Origin: Lepus europaeus
Lineage: Eukaryota; Chordata; Mammalia; Lagomorpha; Leporidae
Assembly: GCF_033115175.1 (NCBI RefSeq)
Contig: NC_084850.1
Span: 13,051,218-13,115,217 of the forward strand
Length of the DNA stretch: 64,000 bases
Direction: 5' to 3'
Shown: piece after piece, positions 47,240 through 59,689 of the stretch
Position numbering within the stretch: the stretch's first letter is position 1
How the letters are laid out: each line of letters opens with the position of its first letter
Notes under the pieces: model-generated
Database searches by the model: none
What the model was told of the DNA's origin: nothing
Seen by the model: only the letters and a program-made list of their open reading frames with translations
Translations under genes and position numbers: made by a program

Positions 47240-47940
47240 TATCTGTGCTCTTAAGATACATTTTTAATTACGTGTTTCTATTAACATGGCAGATTATATT
47301 CAATAATTTTCATATGTTGCACCACATTTGCATCTTGAGATAAATGTCATTTGGTCATGGTAGATATCCTATACTTTTTATATGCTACTGAAATCCTATT
47401 GCTAGTATTGTGTTGGGAATTTTGCATCTATATTCATGAGAGATACTGGTTTTTGGAATCAGGGTAATGCTTGACTAATAGAATGAGTTTGGAAGTTTCT
47501 TTGTTTTTACAGAATATTTTAAAAGGACTGGTATTAAGTTTTCATTAAATGTTTCAGAAAATTCAGTAGGGAAGCCATCTGTACCTGACCTTTCCTTTGT
47601 GGGGAAACTTCTAATGTTTCAATTCTTTTGTTTTTATGATGTTCTCTGTTTTTTATTTTTTTATAAAATTATTTTTTCAACAATTCTTTAATTCTGGATT
47701 AATGTGTAGCATCTGCATATTTGTAGGGGCTACACAGCAACTTTCCACACATATACATAGTTTAAACTAAGCATACCAATCAATCAGCCTTTCCGTTTCT
47801 TTATCTTTTCTTTGTGTTTGGAGCCTGCTAACTCCTCTATTTCAGTTCTTTATGCGGAATATTTTACATCATCATGAGCTATAGTCACCCCACTGTGCTG
47901 TTAAACATTGAGTCTTTTTCAGTAGTTTGTTAATAAAAAG
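47240..47940 (-). mobile_element. Ancient L1 ORF2/3' UTR fragments
   Basis: The block at 47240-47640 reads like antisense L1 RT ('ttgtgttgggaattttgcat', 'tgttcatgagagatactgg'-like). The block at 47680-47935 ('atgagctatagtcacccc') resembles antisense L1 3' UTR. Whether these are one element is unclear. Confidence 0.5.
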
Positions 47941-48057
47941 AAGAAAAATGTGGGGTTTTTACTTCTTTAAACATGGTTGAAGTATATGATATATTAGGTT
48001 TCTCTAGAAATCCAGAATCAATAGGGTATATGCAGGCAAGTAAATAGGCACCTACGT

Positions 48058-48083
48058 AGGTAGATAGATAGATAGATAGATAA
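48058..48083. repeat. (GATA)n microsatellite
   Basis: Six GATA units beside the SINE target. Confidence 0.95.
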
Positions 48084-48098
48084 GAAGGTAGTGGTTGG

Positions 48099-48438
48099 CC
48101 AGCGCCTTGGCTTAACAGGCTAATCCTCCACCTTGAGGCGCCAGCACACCGGGTTCTAGTCCTGGTTGGGGCGCCGGATTCTATCCCGGTTGCCCCTCTT
48201 CCAAGCCAGCTCTCTGCTATGGCCCGGGAAGGCAGTGGAGGATGGCCCAGGTCCTTGGGCCCTGCACTCGCATGGGAGAGCAGGAGAAGCACCTGGCTCC
48301 TGGCTTCAGATCAGCGAGATGCGCCAGTCGCAGCGGCCATTGGAGGGTGAACCAACGGCAAAAAGGAAGACCTTTCTCTCTGTCTCTCTCTCTATCCACT
48401 CTGCCTGTCAAAAAAAAAAAAAAAAAAAGAAAGAAAAA
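48099..48438 (+). mobile_element. Young C-SINE with 17-bp target duplication
   Basis: Full-length sense C-SINE with B box GGTTCTAGTCC at 48152-48162 and a long A-run. AAGAAGGTAGTGGTTGG is at 48082-48098 and 48439-48455. Confidence 0.97.
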
Positions 48439-48721
48439 AAGAAGGTAGTGGTTGGAGGAACTGTGGAAGGTGAGATGTACCACAAGAACTGTGCCAGCTC
48501 CACGAAAGAGGGGCAGGGAGGAAGAAGAGAGGGAGAACTTGCCTTTCCTCTGCCTTTGTGCTCCATCTAGAATTTAATGATGCCTGATTGGATGATGCTT
48601 GTCCATGCTGAGGGCAGATCTTTCCCGCTCCTTTGAATATGTAATATGTCAATCACCCATTATAAAACCCATGGACACTCCCAGAAATAACATTTTATCA
48701 GCTATACTAGGGAACGTCAAA

Positions 48722-48782
48722 CACAGAAATTCACATTACTTTTAATTCCATTTTCCATAAACTTCTTGAAGCTTTATCTTCT
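48722..48782. repeat. Half of a mariner-like MITE
   Basis: 'ttttaattccattttccata' and 'aacttcttgaag' match the right half of the family at 8517. Confidence 0.5.
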
Positions 48783-49127
48783 AAGTGTCCCTTAAATTGT
48801 TGAACCAAATATTGACCATCACAGGTGGTGTACTTTTGATATTCTATTTTTGAATATTTAAATACAGAAAATATTAAGAAAAGCTCAGTCAGCACATATA
48901 TTTTAACAATTTTAGTATTGTGTCATATTCACTTCATATGTAAATATATTTTTTACATACATACTATTATCAAAACATGATGGATATATTAATATCACAT
49001 AATGTGGAATCCATGACAGTAGTATAAAATAATAAGATAAATGTATATTTTTGTGTAAGGGATATAATTCACTAAAGGCACCATTTATAATATCTATATA
49101 CTAAATAGTACAGCATTCACATATATT

Positions 49128-49212
49128 CTATTATCTATCTATCTATATGCATATTACTGTCTCTCTCTCTCTACATATATACATACACACACACATATAT
49201 ATATATATATAT
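49128..49212. repeat. Compound microsatellite
   Basis: Mixed (TATC), (CT), (CA) and (TA) runs. Confidence 0.9.
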
Positions 49213-49316
49213 GCTTTTTAATTTGAGAGAAAATGTGTTATTTTGCTATTGTAGGTGACTTAAAGTCTTTTCTAATAATTCTAATATCTCAGCATCCTCA
49301 CTATTCATATCTATTT

Positions 49317-49645
49317 TTTAAAAGATTCATTTATTTTGAAGTCAGAGTTATATAGAGAGAGGAGAGGCAGAGAGAGAGAGAGAGGTCTTCCATTCAATGG
49401 TTCACTCCCCAATTGGCTGCTACGGCCGGAGCTGCACTGATCCAAAGGCAGGAGCCAGGAGCTTCCTCTGGGTCTCCCATGTGGGTGCAGGGGCCCAAGG
49501 ACTTGGCTCATCTTCTACTGCTTTCCCAGGACATAGTAGAGAACCGAATCGGAAGTGGAGCAGCTGGGACTAGAACCGGCACCCATATGGGATGCTGGCA
49601 CTTCAAGACAGGATGTTAACCTGCTCTGCCACAGTGCCAGCCCCT
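49317..49645 (-). mobile_element. C-SINE with 15-bp target duplication
   Basis: CTATTCATATCTATT at 49302-49316 and 49646-49660. Confidence 0.96.
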
Positions 49646-49660
49646 CTATTCATATCTATT

Positions 49661-50780
49661 GATTGCTTTTATTGTATATGGTTCATGATTTCTTGTTTCA
49701 TTGTGTGTCAGAATTTTTTGTGACAAACTAGAAAGTTTAAATAGTATAACAACTCTAGAAATCAGATTTTCCTTCTTCCTTCCTCTCTCTAACCACCTTT
49801 GCAGAGTTTATTGCTTTTATTAATTGTTATCATTACTGTTTATTTGTTTAGTTGAATGATTTTTCTGGACTAATTCTTTAAAGTCTTTATTCTTTGTCAC
49901 GTGTGCCCACTGAAGTCTCCTTCAGTTAGCTTAGTGGTCAGTCAAAAGTAGAACAAGGATTTCCCTGTCTGGAATCAAAAATACCTTCAGCCTTTGTTGA
50001 GGGGTTCTGTTTGCATTTGGGGGCATGCCTTCAATATTTATCCAGATAGTTCAAAAGTAACTCTATTTTATCTTCTACTTCCTGCTTACACAGAACTTTC
50101 AGGGCACAGAAGTGAGAGCCCTCTTGGGTCATTCTCAGACATGCCAACCATCCTTTGTAATTCATAAATCATTACAATTTGCTCATGGTTTTCCAGATTC
50201 CTAGGAATCTGTTAAAGTGATTTATACCATCCTATGAAGTTTAATAATCCGATTTTTCCTTATATGTATGTTTGAGTCTCTTGCTTTTTCCAGCTAGTAT
50301 AGCAACTTTAGACATCTGCAATTTTAAACAATTCTTATTGATTATTTTCAACAGCCTAGGAGTATGGCTGTTTGTACAGAGACAACTGTGAATCAGCTCA
50401 AATAAAGACAAATTCTAACAATGAAGGTTATCAGGGAGCTGTCAGGTCCAATTCTGACACTGTTCTGTAGATTTGGTTTCAGAGGCACTCTAGCTTGATT
50501 CCTCCTTTTCAATGGAAGGTATGTTTCTGATTTTCACAGCTCCCATACTCATGAGGCTGTTGGTTTTAGGACGGAGAAAAGGAAATGAGCATTGGAATCG
50601 GAAAAGTAAAAGTTCCATAAGGCACCCTGTTATTACCGTGATCCAGTGGTTTCTCTTAAATAAGTGTTCTTCAGAAATTTGCAAGATTATGGTTAATTTT
50701 CAGAGATCTAAAAAAAAAGGTATTTTTTTGGCATATGTTGCCATTGTTCTCCCTACTTTTAAGGAAGACTCAATTTGCAT
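49661..50780. other. Unique DNA, no gene seen
   Basis: No repeat recognised; frames at 50490-50841 have no family likeness. Confidence 0.4.
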
Positions 50781-50793
50781 AAGTCCTTATTTC

Positions 50794-51141
50794 TTTCTTT
50801 CTTTGTTTCTTTTTTTCTTTTTTTTTGACAGGCAGAGTTAGACAGTGAGAGATAGAGGCAGAGAGAAAGGTCTTCCTTCTGTTGGTTCACCCCCCAAATG
50901 GCCACTACAGCCAGAGATACGCGGATCCGAAGCCAGGAGCCAGGTGCTTCCTGCTGGTCTCCCATGCGGGTGCAGGGCCCAAGCACTTGGGCCATCCTCC
51001 ATTGTACTCCCGGGCCACAGCAGAGAGCTGGACTGGAAGAGGAGCAACCAGGACAGAATCTGTCGCCCTAACTGGGACTAGAACCTGGGGTGCCGGTGCC
51101 GCAGGCGGAGGATTAGCCTAGTGAGCTGCGGTGCCGGCCAC
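50794..51141 (-). mobile_element. C-SINE with 13-bp target duplication
   Basis: AAGTCCTTATTTC at 50781-50793 and 51142-51154. The tail is (TTTC)-rich on the plus strand. Confidence 0.96.
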
Positions 51142-51394
51142 AAGTCCTTATTTCATCAGAAATGTTTCTGTTACACTTACTCTAAATTTAAAATGCTTCC
51201 TATTGTTACTGAGATTGCATATAAGTCATAGAATTGTTATTGTCAACTTTTGTGTATTATATCATTTAATTCTATTATAGTTTATGGAGGAAGAACACAA
51301 TATGTGAAAAGAAAAGGCATATTCAAATGAAATATGATCTTCAATATAGGCATATTTATATCAAGTGTGATCCTGAAGAGAAATAAAGCCTTCT

Positions 51395-51945
51395 AGGCTA
51401 CCACAAGGAAGGTCTCCAGTTATCCTTGAAACTTGATATTCATGTCATTGTGTGATTCACAACCAACAGCTCCTCCTTCTGTTGCGTGATGTGGTCTGGA
51501 ATTATGGACTAATATCTGACAGACGGATTATAGAAATGATGCGATGTGACTCCTGAAATTCGGTTCTAAAATGACTGCAACTTACACCCTGAATGTACTC
51601 TTTCACTTTGGCTTACATCACTTGGCAGAGTGGATGGCAGCTGCTATGCCATGAGGCAATCCTTTGAGGAGGCCCACATGGAAGGGACCAAGGGCTGGCA
51701 AAAACTACATGAGTATGAGTATGGAAGGGAATCCTGCCTCCCATATGAAACTTTGGATGGGATTGCATCCCAGTATACAACTTGACTGCAACCTCACGAG
51801 AGACTTTATGCCAGAAGCAAGAATGCACAAACACATCCAGATTCCTAATTCTTGGACTATAGCACACAATACCATACTGTTCTAAGCAATTGCATTTTGA
51901 ATTTATTTAATACACAGAAATTTATAACACCAGTGACTTTTGTTG
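51395..51945 (+). mobile_element. MLT1-type MaLR LTR
   Basis: Order of words follows MLT1 LTRs: 'ttcatgtcattgtgtgattc', 'gaggcccacatgg', 'ctgcaacctcacgagagact', 'atccagattcctaattcttg', 'aagcaattgcattttgaatt'. The length of about 550 bp is within the family range as I know it. Ancient, with no internal ORFs. Confidence 0.7.
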
Positions 51946-52034
51946 TTCAGTCTCTGATTTTCTATGACAGCAAAGGAAATATCATTCATGAGAATATTGG
52001 ATTGAAACCGAGGCAACAATTAAATTTTTAAAAG

Positions 52035-52309
52035 TCAATTTCTGGAGTGGGCTTTCGGCCTATTGGTTATTGGCACTTAGGACATCTGCATCCTATATTG
52101 GAGTGCCTGGCTATCCAGTTCCCAGCTCTGCTTCCCATCCCAGCTTCCTGCTAATGCTACCATGTGAGGCAGCAGCAGGTGATGTGTTTAGTATTTGGGC
52201 CCCTGCCACTCATGTGGGAGACGCAGACTGAATCAGGGTTCCTGACTTCAGCCTTGCCTAACCCTGGCTGTTGTGGGCATTTGAGGAGTGAATCTGCACA
52301 TAGAATTAG

Positions 52310-52350
<41 letters not shown>

Positions 52351-52378
52351 CATCTCTCTTTCAAACAAATAAAATAAA
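52035..52378 (+). repeat. Old C-SINE with (TC)n expansion
   Basis: Diverged sense C-SINE. Its CT-rich tail is expanded to about 18 TC units (52312-52348). Confidence 0.8.
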
Positions 52379-52444
52379 TGAAACAAAAAATAAATTAGCA
52401 ATCATTTTCAGTTAATTAAATGGAAGAAAAAGAAGCCACAATCT

Positions 52445-52770
52445 TTCCTCCCACAACTCTACTTTAATGGTCTTTGGATGCAACTTCCACATATTCCATG
52501 AAATAAAATCAAGAAAAGTGGGGTTTTTGTGATGAGAGTAGTGTTCTATATAAAGAGGATGAGACACCAAACTTCTCTATACACCATTTGAGGTCAAGGT
52601 AAAAAGGCCACAATCTGCAAGCCAAGAAAAGAGACTTCACTTGGAATCAAATCATTGAGCACTTTGATCTTGGACTTTCTAGCACCCAGAACTATGGGGA
52701 ATAAAGGTTGTTTAAGGCACTCAGTCTTTGGTCTTTTGTTATAGCAGTTCAAACTGATTAAGATAGGACC
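52445..52770 (+). mobile_element. ERVL-MaLR LTR, 3' part
   Basis: 'acaatctgcaagccaagaaa', 'ttgatcttggactttctagc', 'cagaactatggggaataaag' and 'ttgttatagcagttcaaact' follow a MaLR LTR 3' region as I know it. Subfamily not assigned. Confidence 0.6.
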
Positions 52771-53365
52771 CTTCAATAAATGGGAATTCAGTGATCAATT
52801 TAATGTAATTTTAAATTTACTTCTTTTGTGGCTTTACCATATGAGAAAATCTTGGGAAAGTCGTCTGACTGAATTTCATCCTCAGGAGATGGGTATATTA
52901 AAGCCAAGAAGTATCAAATGAAAAATAAAATGACTACAGCAATAACAACAAAATTGATTCATCTAAAACTCTACACCGAGTTGCAAAATTAATATCTTTC
53001 TTCTGAGCCACACTGAGAGTGGAACTATTACCTAGTACTCTTGACCAGCATAGACATCTTGAAACTAGCAGGTAATCTATTCTGCATTACGCTTCTAAGA
53101 TACAAGTGAGTATTTTCTTCATTTTCTTGTAAAAATACATTAGAAATAAGAATCTCTTAAAACATGATTTTATTTATAATAATAAGCAGATATAAATCAT
53201 ATTTTATTTTAAAGTTATGTTTAAATTACACATAGCAAGTTTCTTTCTCACATTTTTATTTCTGTAGTAGAATTTAAAATACTAGATTCATTAATCTGTA
53301 CTTCAGATGCATGCATTATTATATTGCCTAACATAAGATATTAAATGGCTTTCTCAATGACTTGA

Positions 53366-53555
53366 ACAGCACTTGTCTTGATTGTCGAGGAACATTTTTT
53401 TTTTCTTATTGGAGAATGGGACTGGGAATGGGAGACGGAGGAGGAGTGGGGTTGGGAGGGTGGGTATGATGGGAAGAATCATTACATTCCTAAAGTTGTA
53501 CTTATAAAATTTGTATGCATTAAACAAACAGTTTCTTTGGGAAAAAAAATAAATG
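53366..53555 (+). repeat. L1 3'-tail fragment
   Basis: Very short 5'-truncated L1: 'cttgtcttgattgtcgagg', G-rich tract, then 'gtacttataaaatttgtatg' and an A-tail. Same subfamily as 205-1345 (antisense) and 59842-60495. Confidence 0.8.
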
Positions 53556-55040
53556 GCTTTCTCTAATTTGCTGTCTAATATTATTGAACTAGTGGTAAAG
53601 GCAAAATACCATTTTAAAGAAAATATATTTTACTCTGCAGAGAATATCCATCAGAATGCTTGTAATGTCACCACTTGTCTAATTATGATTACTTTTTGTA
53701 TTTAGTTAAAACTAAAACAGCAAAAACACCAATATAATGTCTAAAAATAAAATGCTGTTTTCTATTTCCATGTTTGATCATCTTGATATTTGTTAAAACA
53801 AAAGACTCTGGCACTCACAAACGGCAATAATTTCCTTTGGAAAGATTCTCAGTAGAATCTTTGGGGTGTCTGGATTCCTTCATCAATGTACAACTTTAGA
53901 ATTAATGGCAGAGAGAGACTGAGGCAGAAAGGCCCAAGTTAAAAGGGAAGTCGGCAGTCTTTGCTCATAGGTGTCTCTTTCCTTAATCCCTTCCTCTGAC
54001 TTCCCTAAATGTAGTCACATTTTGCTTTGTTTCTGTGTCAAACTTCTTAGATTTCTTTTTAAATATCCCATTAGGTAAAAATTGTAAGAATACCCAGTAA
54101 ACAATACAAGATGAAGATACTTCCATATTTCTTTGTAGTCTAAGCATATATCTTTTTCAGACATTAATATTTCTGAAATGAGATATTCTGTAAATGTAAT
54201 GTGTATACCTAAGTTGTCATTCTTACAACTTTTGCTTTGAAATCTACTACTAAATTAGTGTTACAATTTGCAACTCATAATACTATTCAACCAAAGAAAT
54301 AAATGTCATTTCTTTTGCTGCCCTTCAGAGAGATATCACAAAGGTTGGAAAATGCTAACAAACCCTAGGATTATAGTTTCTAATGTGCAGCAAAGGATTA
54401 CAGTTATATGCCCTTTAAAACAATGTGTTGTCCCAGCAGCAGGAGTAGCCAGAAATGATGAGAAGGGAAATTTATTAGAATTCCTGAGCAATTTATATCT
54501 TACTACCATAATCCAGTCTGTACAGAGGGTATAAATCAAATAGAAATGGATCTCAAAGGTGCACAGATCCAATTTCATTTTATAGATCATTTTTCCTTTT
54601 TCATAGGCAGCAAAAAAGGGGAAGTATGTGTTCTCTGGTAGGGACAAAGAGGTCTTATAATATTTTTATTGGCTGTCAAATTCCTATCTCTGTCCAAGAC
54701 ATCCTCAAGCTCTAGTAGTTTCAACCAGTTGATCAGTACCAAAATACCAAATTTCAGTGAGAGGAATAAATTGATGTAATAACATCATCAGTTCTCAACA
54801 TTTTGAGGGGCAAATCTCTTACAACTATGAACTAAATGATGTTAATTTGCCAGAGATATTCAATAATTAACCATTGGCCCTTGAGTCAGCTCTGTTAGTG
54901 GCCACTGCATCAGTCTCCATTCTCTGGATGAAAAAAGAATTCTGAAAAGAAAAATATCTAGAGAAAACAGTTTTAACACCCCCATATCTGAATATATACT
55001 ACCATATAGTTTGTGTTAAACCATAAACCCTCTAAATGCT
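53556..55040. other. Unique DNA, no gene seen
   Basis: Overlapping frames at 54268-54534 (plus) and 54336-54647 (minus) are open by chance as far as I can tell. Confidence 0.4.
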
Positions 55041-55044
55041 GGAG

Positions 55045-55358
55045 AGCACAAAAAACATTTCATTTATTTATGAGACAAAAAGAAATAGAATGAGAGAGAT
55101 AGACATACAGAGATCTCTTATCTACCGGTTCACTCCCCTGATGCCCATGGCTGGACCAAGAGGAAACAAGGAGACAGGAATTCAATCTGGGTTTCCCCAA
55201 AAGGGGATAAAGACCCAATTACTTCAGCCATCACTTGCCTCTCAGAGTGCTCATTAGCAGGAAGCTGTAATCAGGAGTGGAGCCAGGATTGAAAGCCAGG
55301 TATTCTGCTATCAGATGTGAAGTTCGAAGCAGTGTCTTCATTGCTGTGCCAAACACCC
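55045..55358 (-). repeat. Old C-SINE abutting the inverted repeat
   Basis: Diverged antisense C-SINE ending at 'gctgtgccaaacacccaa', directly at the left arm of the inverted repeat. Confidence 0.75.
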
Positions 55359-55361
55359 AAT

Positions 55362-56415
55362 AATTGAAGACTTGAAAGCCAGATGACAGTTCTGCAACCA
55401 TGAGAAACAATGCAGCTGAATTTTCAATCATTATGCTTGCATGATGAAATCATAAAATAGAAATGGTACTGATTTTGATGCTGATACTCCCACCTCTTCC
55501 CTGTCATTAGCAGAAGAACCCCTTGATTTTCCTCTAAGCAGGAAAGAACTTTTGCAACAGAGACCTATGTAAGCTTCAGTTTCCAGTCTCATCATATATT
55601 AGAGTTCCACTGAAGTGATCTTATGAGCGGATGTCAGAAAGTTTGTGGAAATGGAATTTAAAGGTAAGTATACTTTCAAACTCAGTAGTGGAGAACAGGA
55701 TAGCTTTGAAGAGACTTGAGTGACGTGTATTGTCTTCAAGAGTAAGTTTTTCATGACAGAGGAAGATATTGTATTTCCAGTACAAGTAACAACACATTGA
55801 AAAGTTCGAAATCAAGAGCCTGGCAGGATAGGTAACACTTCAGATGGCTCAGTGAGCTAGAATATTTATATATTGGGAACAAGAGAGGGTGCATTTGAAG
55901 AGGAAGCCACATTAGTAAACAGCTTGCTTGCCTAGTTAATGAAAATGCAACTAACTTCTAAGTGAAGGAGTATCAACAGAGAGTATCAACAATTGCTAAC
56001 CTAAATAGTAAACTGATTGGATTCCACTACTATGTGGGATCTCCTTTTGTGGAAAACATGTATTATGAAAGAAAGAACTAGGCATAGATTTCAACAACTT
56101 GCAATAAACTTACCTTTTAATTCCATTTCCACAAATATTGTGAAGACCCTTCATAAAATCACTTCAGTGGAACTCTAATATGTGATAAGAATGGAAGATG
56201 CAGCCTACATAGATCTTTGCAGGAATAGTTACATCCTGCTTAGAACAAAATCAAAAGGTTTTTTTTTCCAGCTAAATGACAGGGAAGAGATATGAATATC
56301 AGCATTAAATCAGTAGTATTTCTGCGTTGTGGTTTCATCACGCAAGCATCATGATTGTAAATTCAGTTGTAAAGTTTCCTCGGGGTGCAGAAGTGCTATC
56401 AGGCTGTTAGGGCTT
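55362..56415. repeat. Large imperfect inverted repeat (about 315-bp arms)
   Basis: Left arm about 55362-55675, right arm about 56102-56415, loop about 425 bp. Paired landmarks (left; reverse complement of right): CTAAGCAGGA in both; TATTAGAGTTCCACTGAAGT in both; GTTTGTGGAAATGGAATTTA against ATTTGTGGAAATGGAATTAA; ATTATGCTTGCATGATGAAA against ATGATGCTTGCGTGATGAAA. I judge identity near 80 percent by eye. The inner end of the left arm matches only the right half of the MITE that is whole in the right arm. Confidence 0.85.
56038..56152. mobile_element. Mariner-like MITE in the right arm
   Basis: Left end 'ggatctccttttgtggaaaa' and right end 'ccatttccacaaatattgtg' are near reverse complements. 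Same family as 8517-8634. Confidence 0.7.
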
Positions 56416-56539
56416 CATGTAGAGTGTGCCTCAAGACTCTGAAATGCTTCTTAGCACTGACCCACCTCGGATAAGCATCCTCAGTTCTCTCTTCTGTCTT
56501 TTTTTCAGTAGTATTGAAAAGTCTATTAAACCAGGTTGT

Positions 56540-56681
56540 CCTGGAGTCAGCATTGCTTCGTGGCAGGTAAAACAACCACATGTGATGCCAGCATCCCATG
56601 AAGATGCTGGTTCATGTCCTGGCTGCTCCACTCTTCCGATCCAGTTCCTTGCTAATGGACTTGAAAAAAGTAGTGGAAGAT
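56540..56681 (+). repeat. C-SINE, 3' truncated by L1
   Basis: Sense C-SINE head and first half ('ccagcatcccatgaagatgc', 'gtagtggaagatag'), ending abruptly where L1 begins. Confidence 0.8.
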
Positions 56682-56682
56682 A

Positions 56683-58930
56683 GCCTTGTAGTATGTCTTG
56701 AAATCTGGTATTGTGATGCCTCTGGCTTTTTTTTACTGTTATTTAGGATTTCTTTAGTTATTCAGGGTCTCTTGTGTTTCCATATGAATTGTAGCATCCT
56801 TTTTTCTAGATCCAAGAAGAATGTCATTGGTATTTTGATTGGGATCACATTGAATCTATAAATTGCTTTCATAGTATGGACATTTTGATGATATTACTTC
56901 TTCCAATCCATGAACATGGAAGATTTTTCCTTTTTTGTGTGTGTGTCTTCTTCTATTTTGTTCTGTGATATTTTGTAATTTTCATCATACAGAATTTTCA
57001 CCTTCTTGGTTAAATTTATTCCAAGGTATTTAAATTTCTTTTCAGCTGTCGTAAATAGGAATGGCCTTACAAGTTCTTTCTCAGCCATTGCATTGTCGTT
57101 GTATAAAAAGGCTATTGATTTCTGTGTCTTAATTTAATGTCCTGCAATGTTACCAACACTCTTATGTGTACCAATAGTCTCTAAGTGGAGTCTTTTGATT
57201 TCCCTATGTATAGAATCATGTCTTATGCAAACAGGGATAATTTGATTTCCTCCATTCTAGTTTGTATCCCTTTGATTTCCTTTCCTTACCTAATGGTTCT
57301 AACTAAAACTTCAGGACTATATTGAATACTAGTGATGAAAGAGGGCATACTTGTCTGGTTCCATATTTTAGTGGAAATGCTTCCAACTTTCCCCATTCAA
57401 TATGATGCTGGCTGTGGGTTTGCCTTGATTGTGTTGAGGAATGTTCTTTGTACACCCAATTTGCTTAAGGTTTCTACCATGAAAGGATGTTGTATTTCAT
57501 CAAATGCTTTATCTGAACCTATATTGAGATAATCATATGCTTTTATGCTTCAGTTTGTTAAATGTGATGTATAACATTTATTTATTTGCATATGTTGAAC
57601 CATCCCTACAAGGGATAGATTCCAGTTGGTCTGGGTGAGTGATGTATAGTTGGAATTGATTAGCTTGTGTTTCATTGAGGATTTTTGCACCTATGTTCAT
57701 CAGAGATATTGATCTATAACTCTCTGTTGTATGTTTTTCTGGTTTTGGAATTAAAGTGATGGTGGCCTCATAAAAGGAATTTGTGAGGAATCCCTCCCTT
57801 TCAATTATTTTGAATGGTTTGAGAGGAATTAAACATGCATTTTTCAAGAGATGAAATTCAAATTTTTAACAGACACAGGAAGAAATGCTTAGGATTACTA
57901 GCCATCAGGGAAACACAAATCAAAACCCCAGTTAAAATTGTTGTCATACAGACATCAAAAAACAAGGAATGCTGGTGAGGATGTGGGGGGAAAATGTTCC
58001 TTAATCCACTGTTCATGGGAATGCAATCTAGCACAGCCATTGTGGAAGACAGTATGGAAATTCCTCAGCAAACTGAATATAGATATTCTCATATGATCCA
58101 GCCATCCCACTAATGGGAGTTGACCCAAAGGAAATTAAATCAGCATATGAAGCGTTATCTGTACTCCCATGTTTATTGCAGCTCAGTTCACAATAGCTAA
58201 GATATGCAATCAACCCAGATGCCCATCAGTTGATGATAGGATAAAGAAACTGTGGTAAATATACACTATGGAATGCTACTCAGACATAAAAATGAATGAA
58301 ATCCAGTCTTTTGTAACAAAATGGATGCAACTGGAAACCATTACTTTTAGTGAAATAAGCCAGTCCCCAAAAGACAAATACTATAGTAAATGTTTCCCTG
58401 ATCTGATGTAACTAATGGAGTACAAAAAATGTAATGTATAATTATTTGCATTGCAATGCACATGAAATTATTCCTGTTGAGAGAAAATGGCTTAAAGTCT
58501 AAATGTACTTAATGATTACCTTGTAACCACACAAGAATATTTAGAGGCTACATTGTCATTGCTTCTATTTCACTGAGAGAAATTATGAATGACTGACAAA
58601 AAACTGTATATGGTTGAAATGGTCATTTTTCCATTCAATTATTGTTTATAGTTGTTGTCTATATTCCACTCAACCAGGGTCTTTTTGCATCTTACTTGTT
58701 AACCTTCTTATTGGGTGAAGTAATAGGCCTTTTTACAATAATGTAAATTTAAAACATTTTACCTCAAAAACTAACCAAGAAAAGAAAGAAAGGTAGAAGG
58801 AAAGAGAGTGGTGGGAAGGATGAAGGAAGAAAATATCACAGTGTTCTTAAACTTGTGTCTACAAGTCATCTTGAATCTGTGAAAAATAATTAAAAATAAA
58901 GTTAAAAAGAATGAAATAAAATAAAAATAA
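56683..58930 (+). mobile_element. 5'-inverted (twin-primed) L1
   Basis: 56683-57840 is antisense L1 ORF2: minus frame 57578-57847 carries RT-like SFYEATITLIPKPEKHTT and SLMNIGAKILNETQANQF. From about 57841 the strand switches to sense ('ttcaagagatgaaattcaa', 'ggaaacacaaatcaaaaccc') and continues through 'tagtgaaataagccagtccc' and the 3' UTR to A-rich sequence near 58930. Compared with the L1 at 205-3404, several hundred bp of ORF2 between the two parts are missing, as is common in twin priming. No clear target duplication was found. Confidence 0.85.
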
Positions 58931-59689
58931 GTACATAAACCAGAGACTCCTATCAAAGACAATGCATTTGGAGGGGCTAGCTCTGCAGGGCTATGATGAA
59001 ACTGTTGCCAGCGGCCATCTTGGCATGGCCTTCTCATTCCACCACACATCGGTCTCTGCAGTCAGGTGATAATGACCCTTCACTGATTTCCATGTCAAGG
59101 AAAGTCTTTTTAAAGCCCTTATACATATGCTGTGAGGGACAACTGTGCACAACATCAATAAAGCAAATGATGACTTATCAAACATACACAGTTACCTGCA
59201 TTTATAGGCAGTAATTCAGATAATTTTGACAAGTATGTAATCCAAAATCTACACTGATTTTATAATCATCAAGCTAAACACTGGAGACTCTAAGACTGAA
59301 ACCACTTTCAAATATATTTTATAACAATGGTAAGAATGAAATTTTGATATGTAGAAAAATATTCAAGAGTGCTAGTATCTCAACTACTGATTACCTACCT
59401 AGGAGTGAGGACTGTGTAAACAACTCCATGTTGCAATTCGGGTTTACATGAATCCTTAAATTTGATCTTTAATTAAAACAAGCTCCAGTTAGGGATATAT
59501 TTTATATACAAATCCTTTCTGTTATTTAACCCTAGACTAGCTATGAGTTAAAAGTAATGTCTTTGCTTTGCAATTAAAGTTTAACTTAGCATATGTAACC
59601 AAATAACATAGTAATTCAGTTATATATCATCTTCAAAGGAGAATGACAAAAATATTTCAAATAATGTAAGTTCAAAGAATATAGAACAC
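58931..59689. other. Unique DNA, no gene seen
   Basis: No repeat recognised. Confidence 0.4.

Noticed and set aside
47600-47940. Separate LTR
   Set aside because: Words such as 'agctatagtcacccc' fit an old L1 3' UTR better; no LTR termini.
49128-49212. Repeated short units as a possible CRISPR or satellite array
   Set aside because: Only di- and tetranucleotide runs; no spacer structure, and the DNA is mammalian.
54336-54647. 103-codon minus frame overlapping an 88-codon plus frame
   Set aside because: Both strands are open over the same bases, usual for chance; no similarity noticed.
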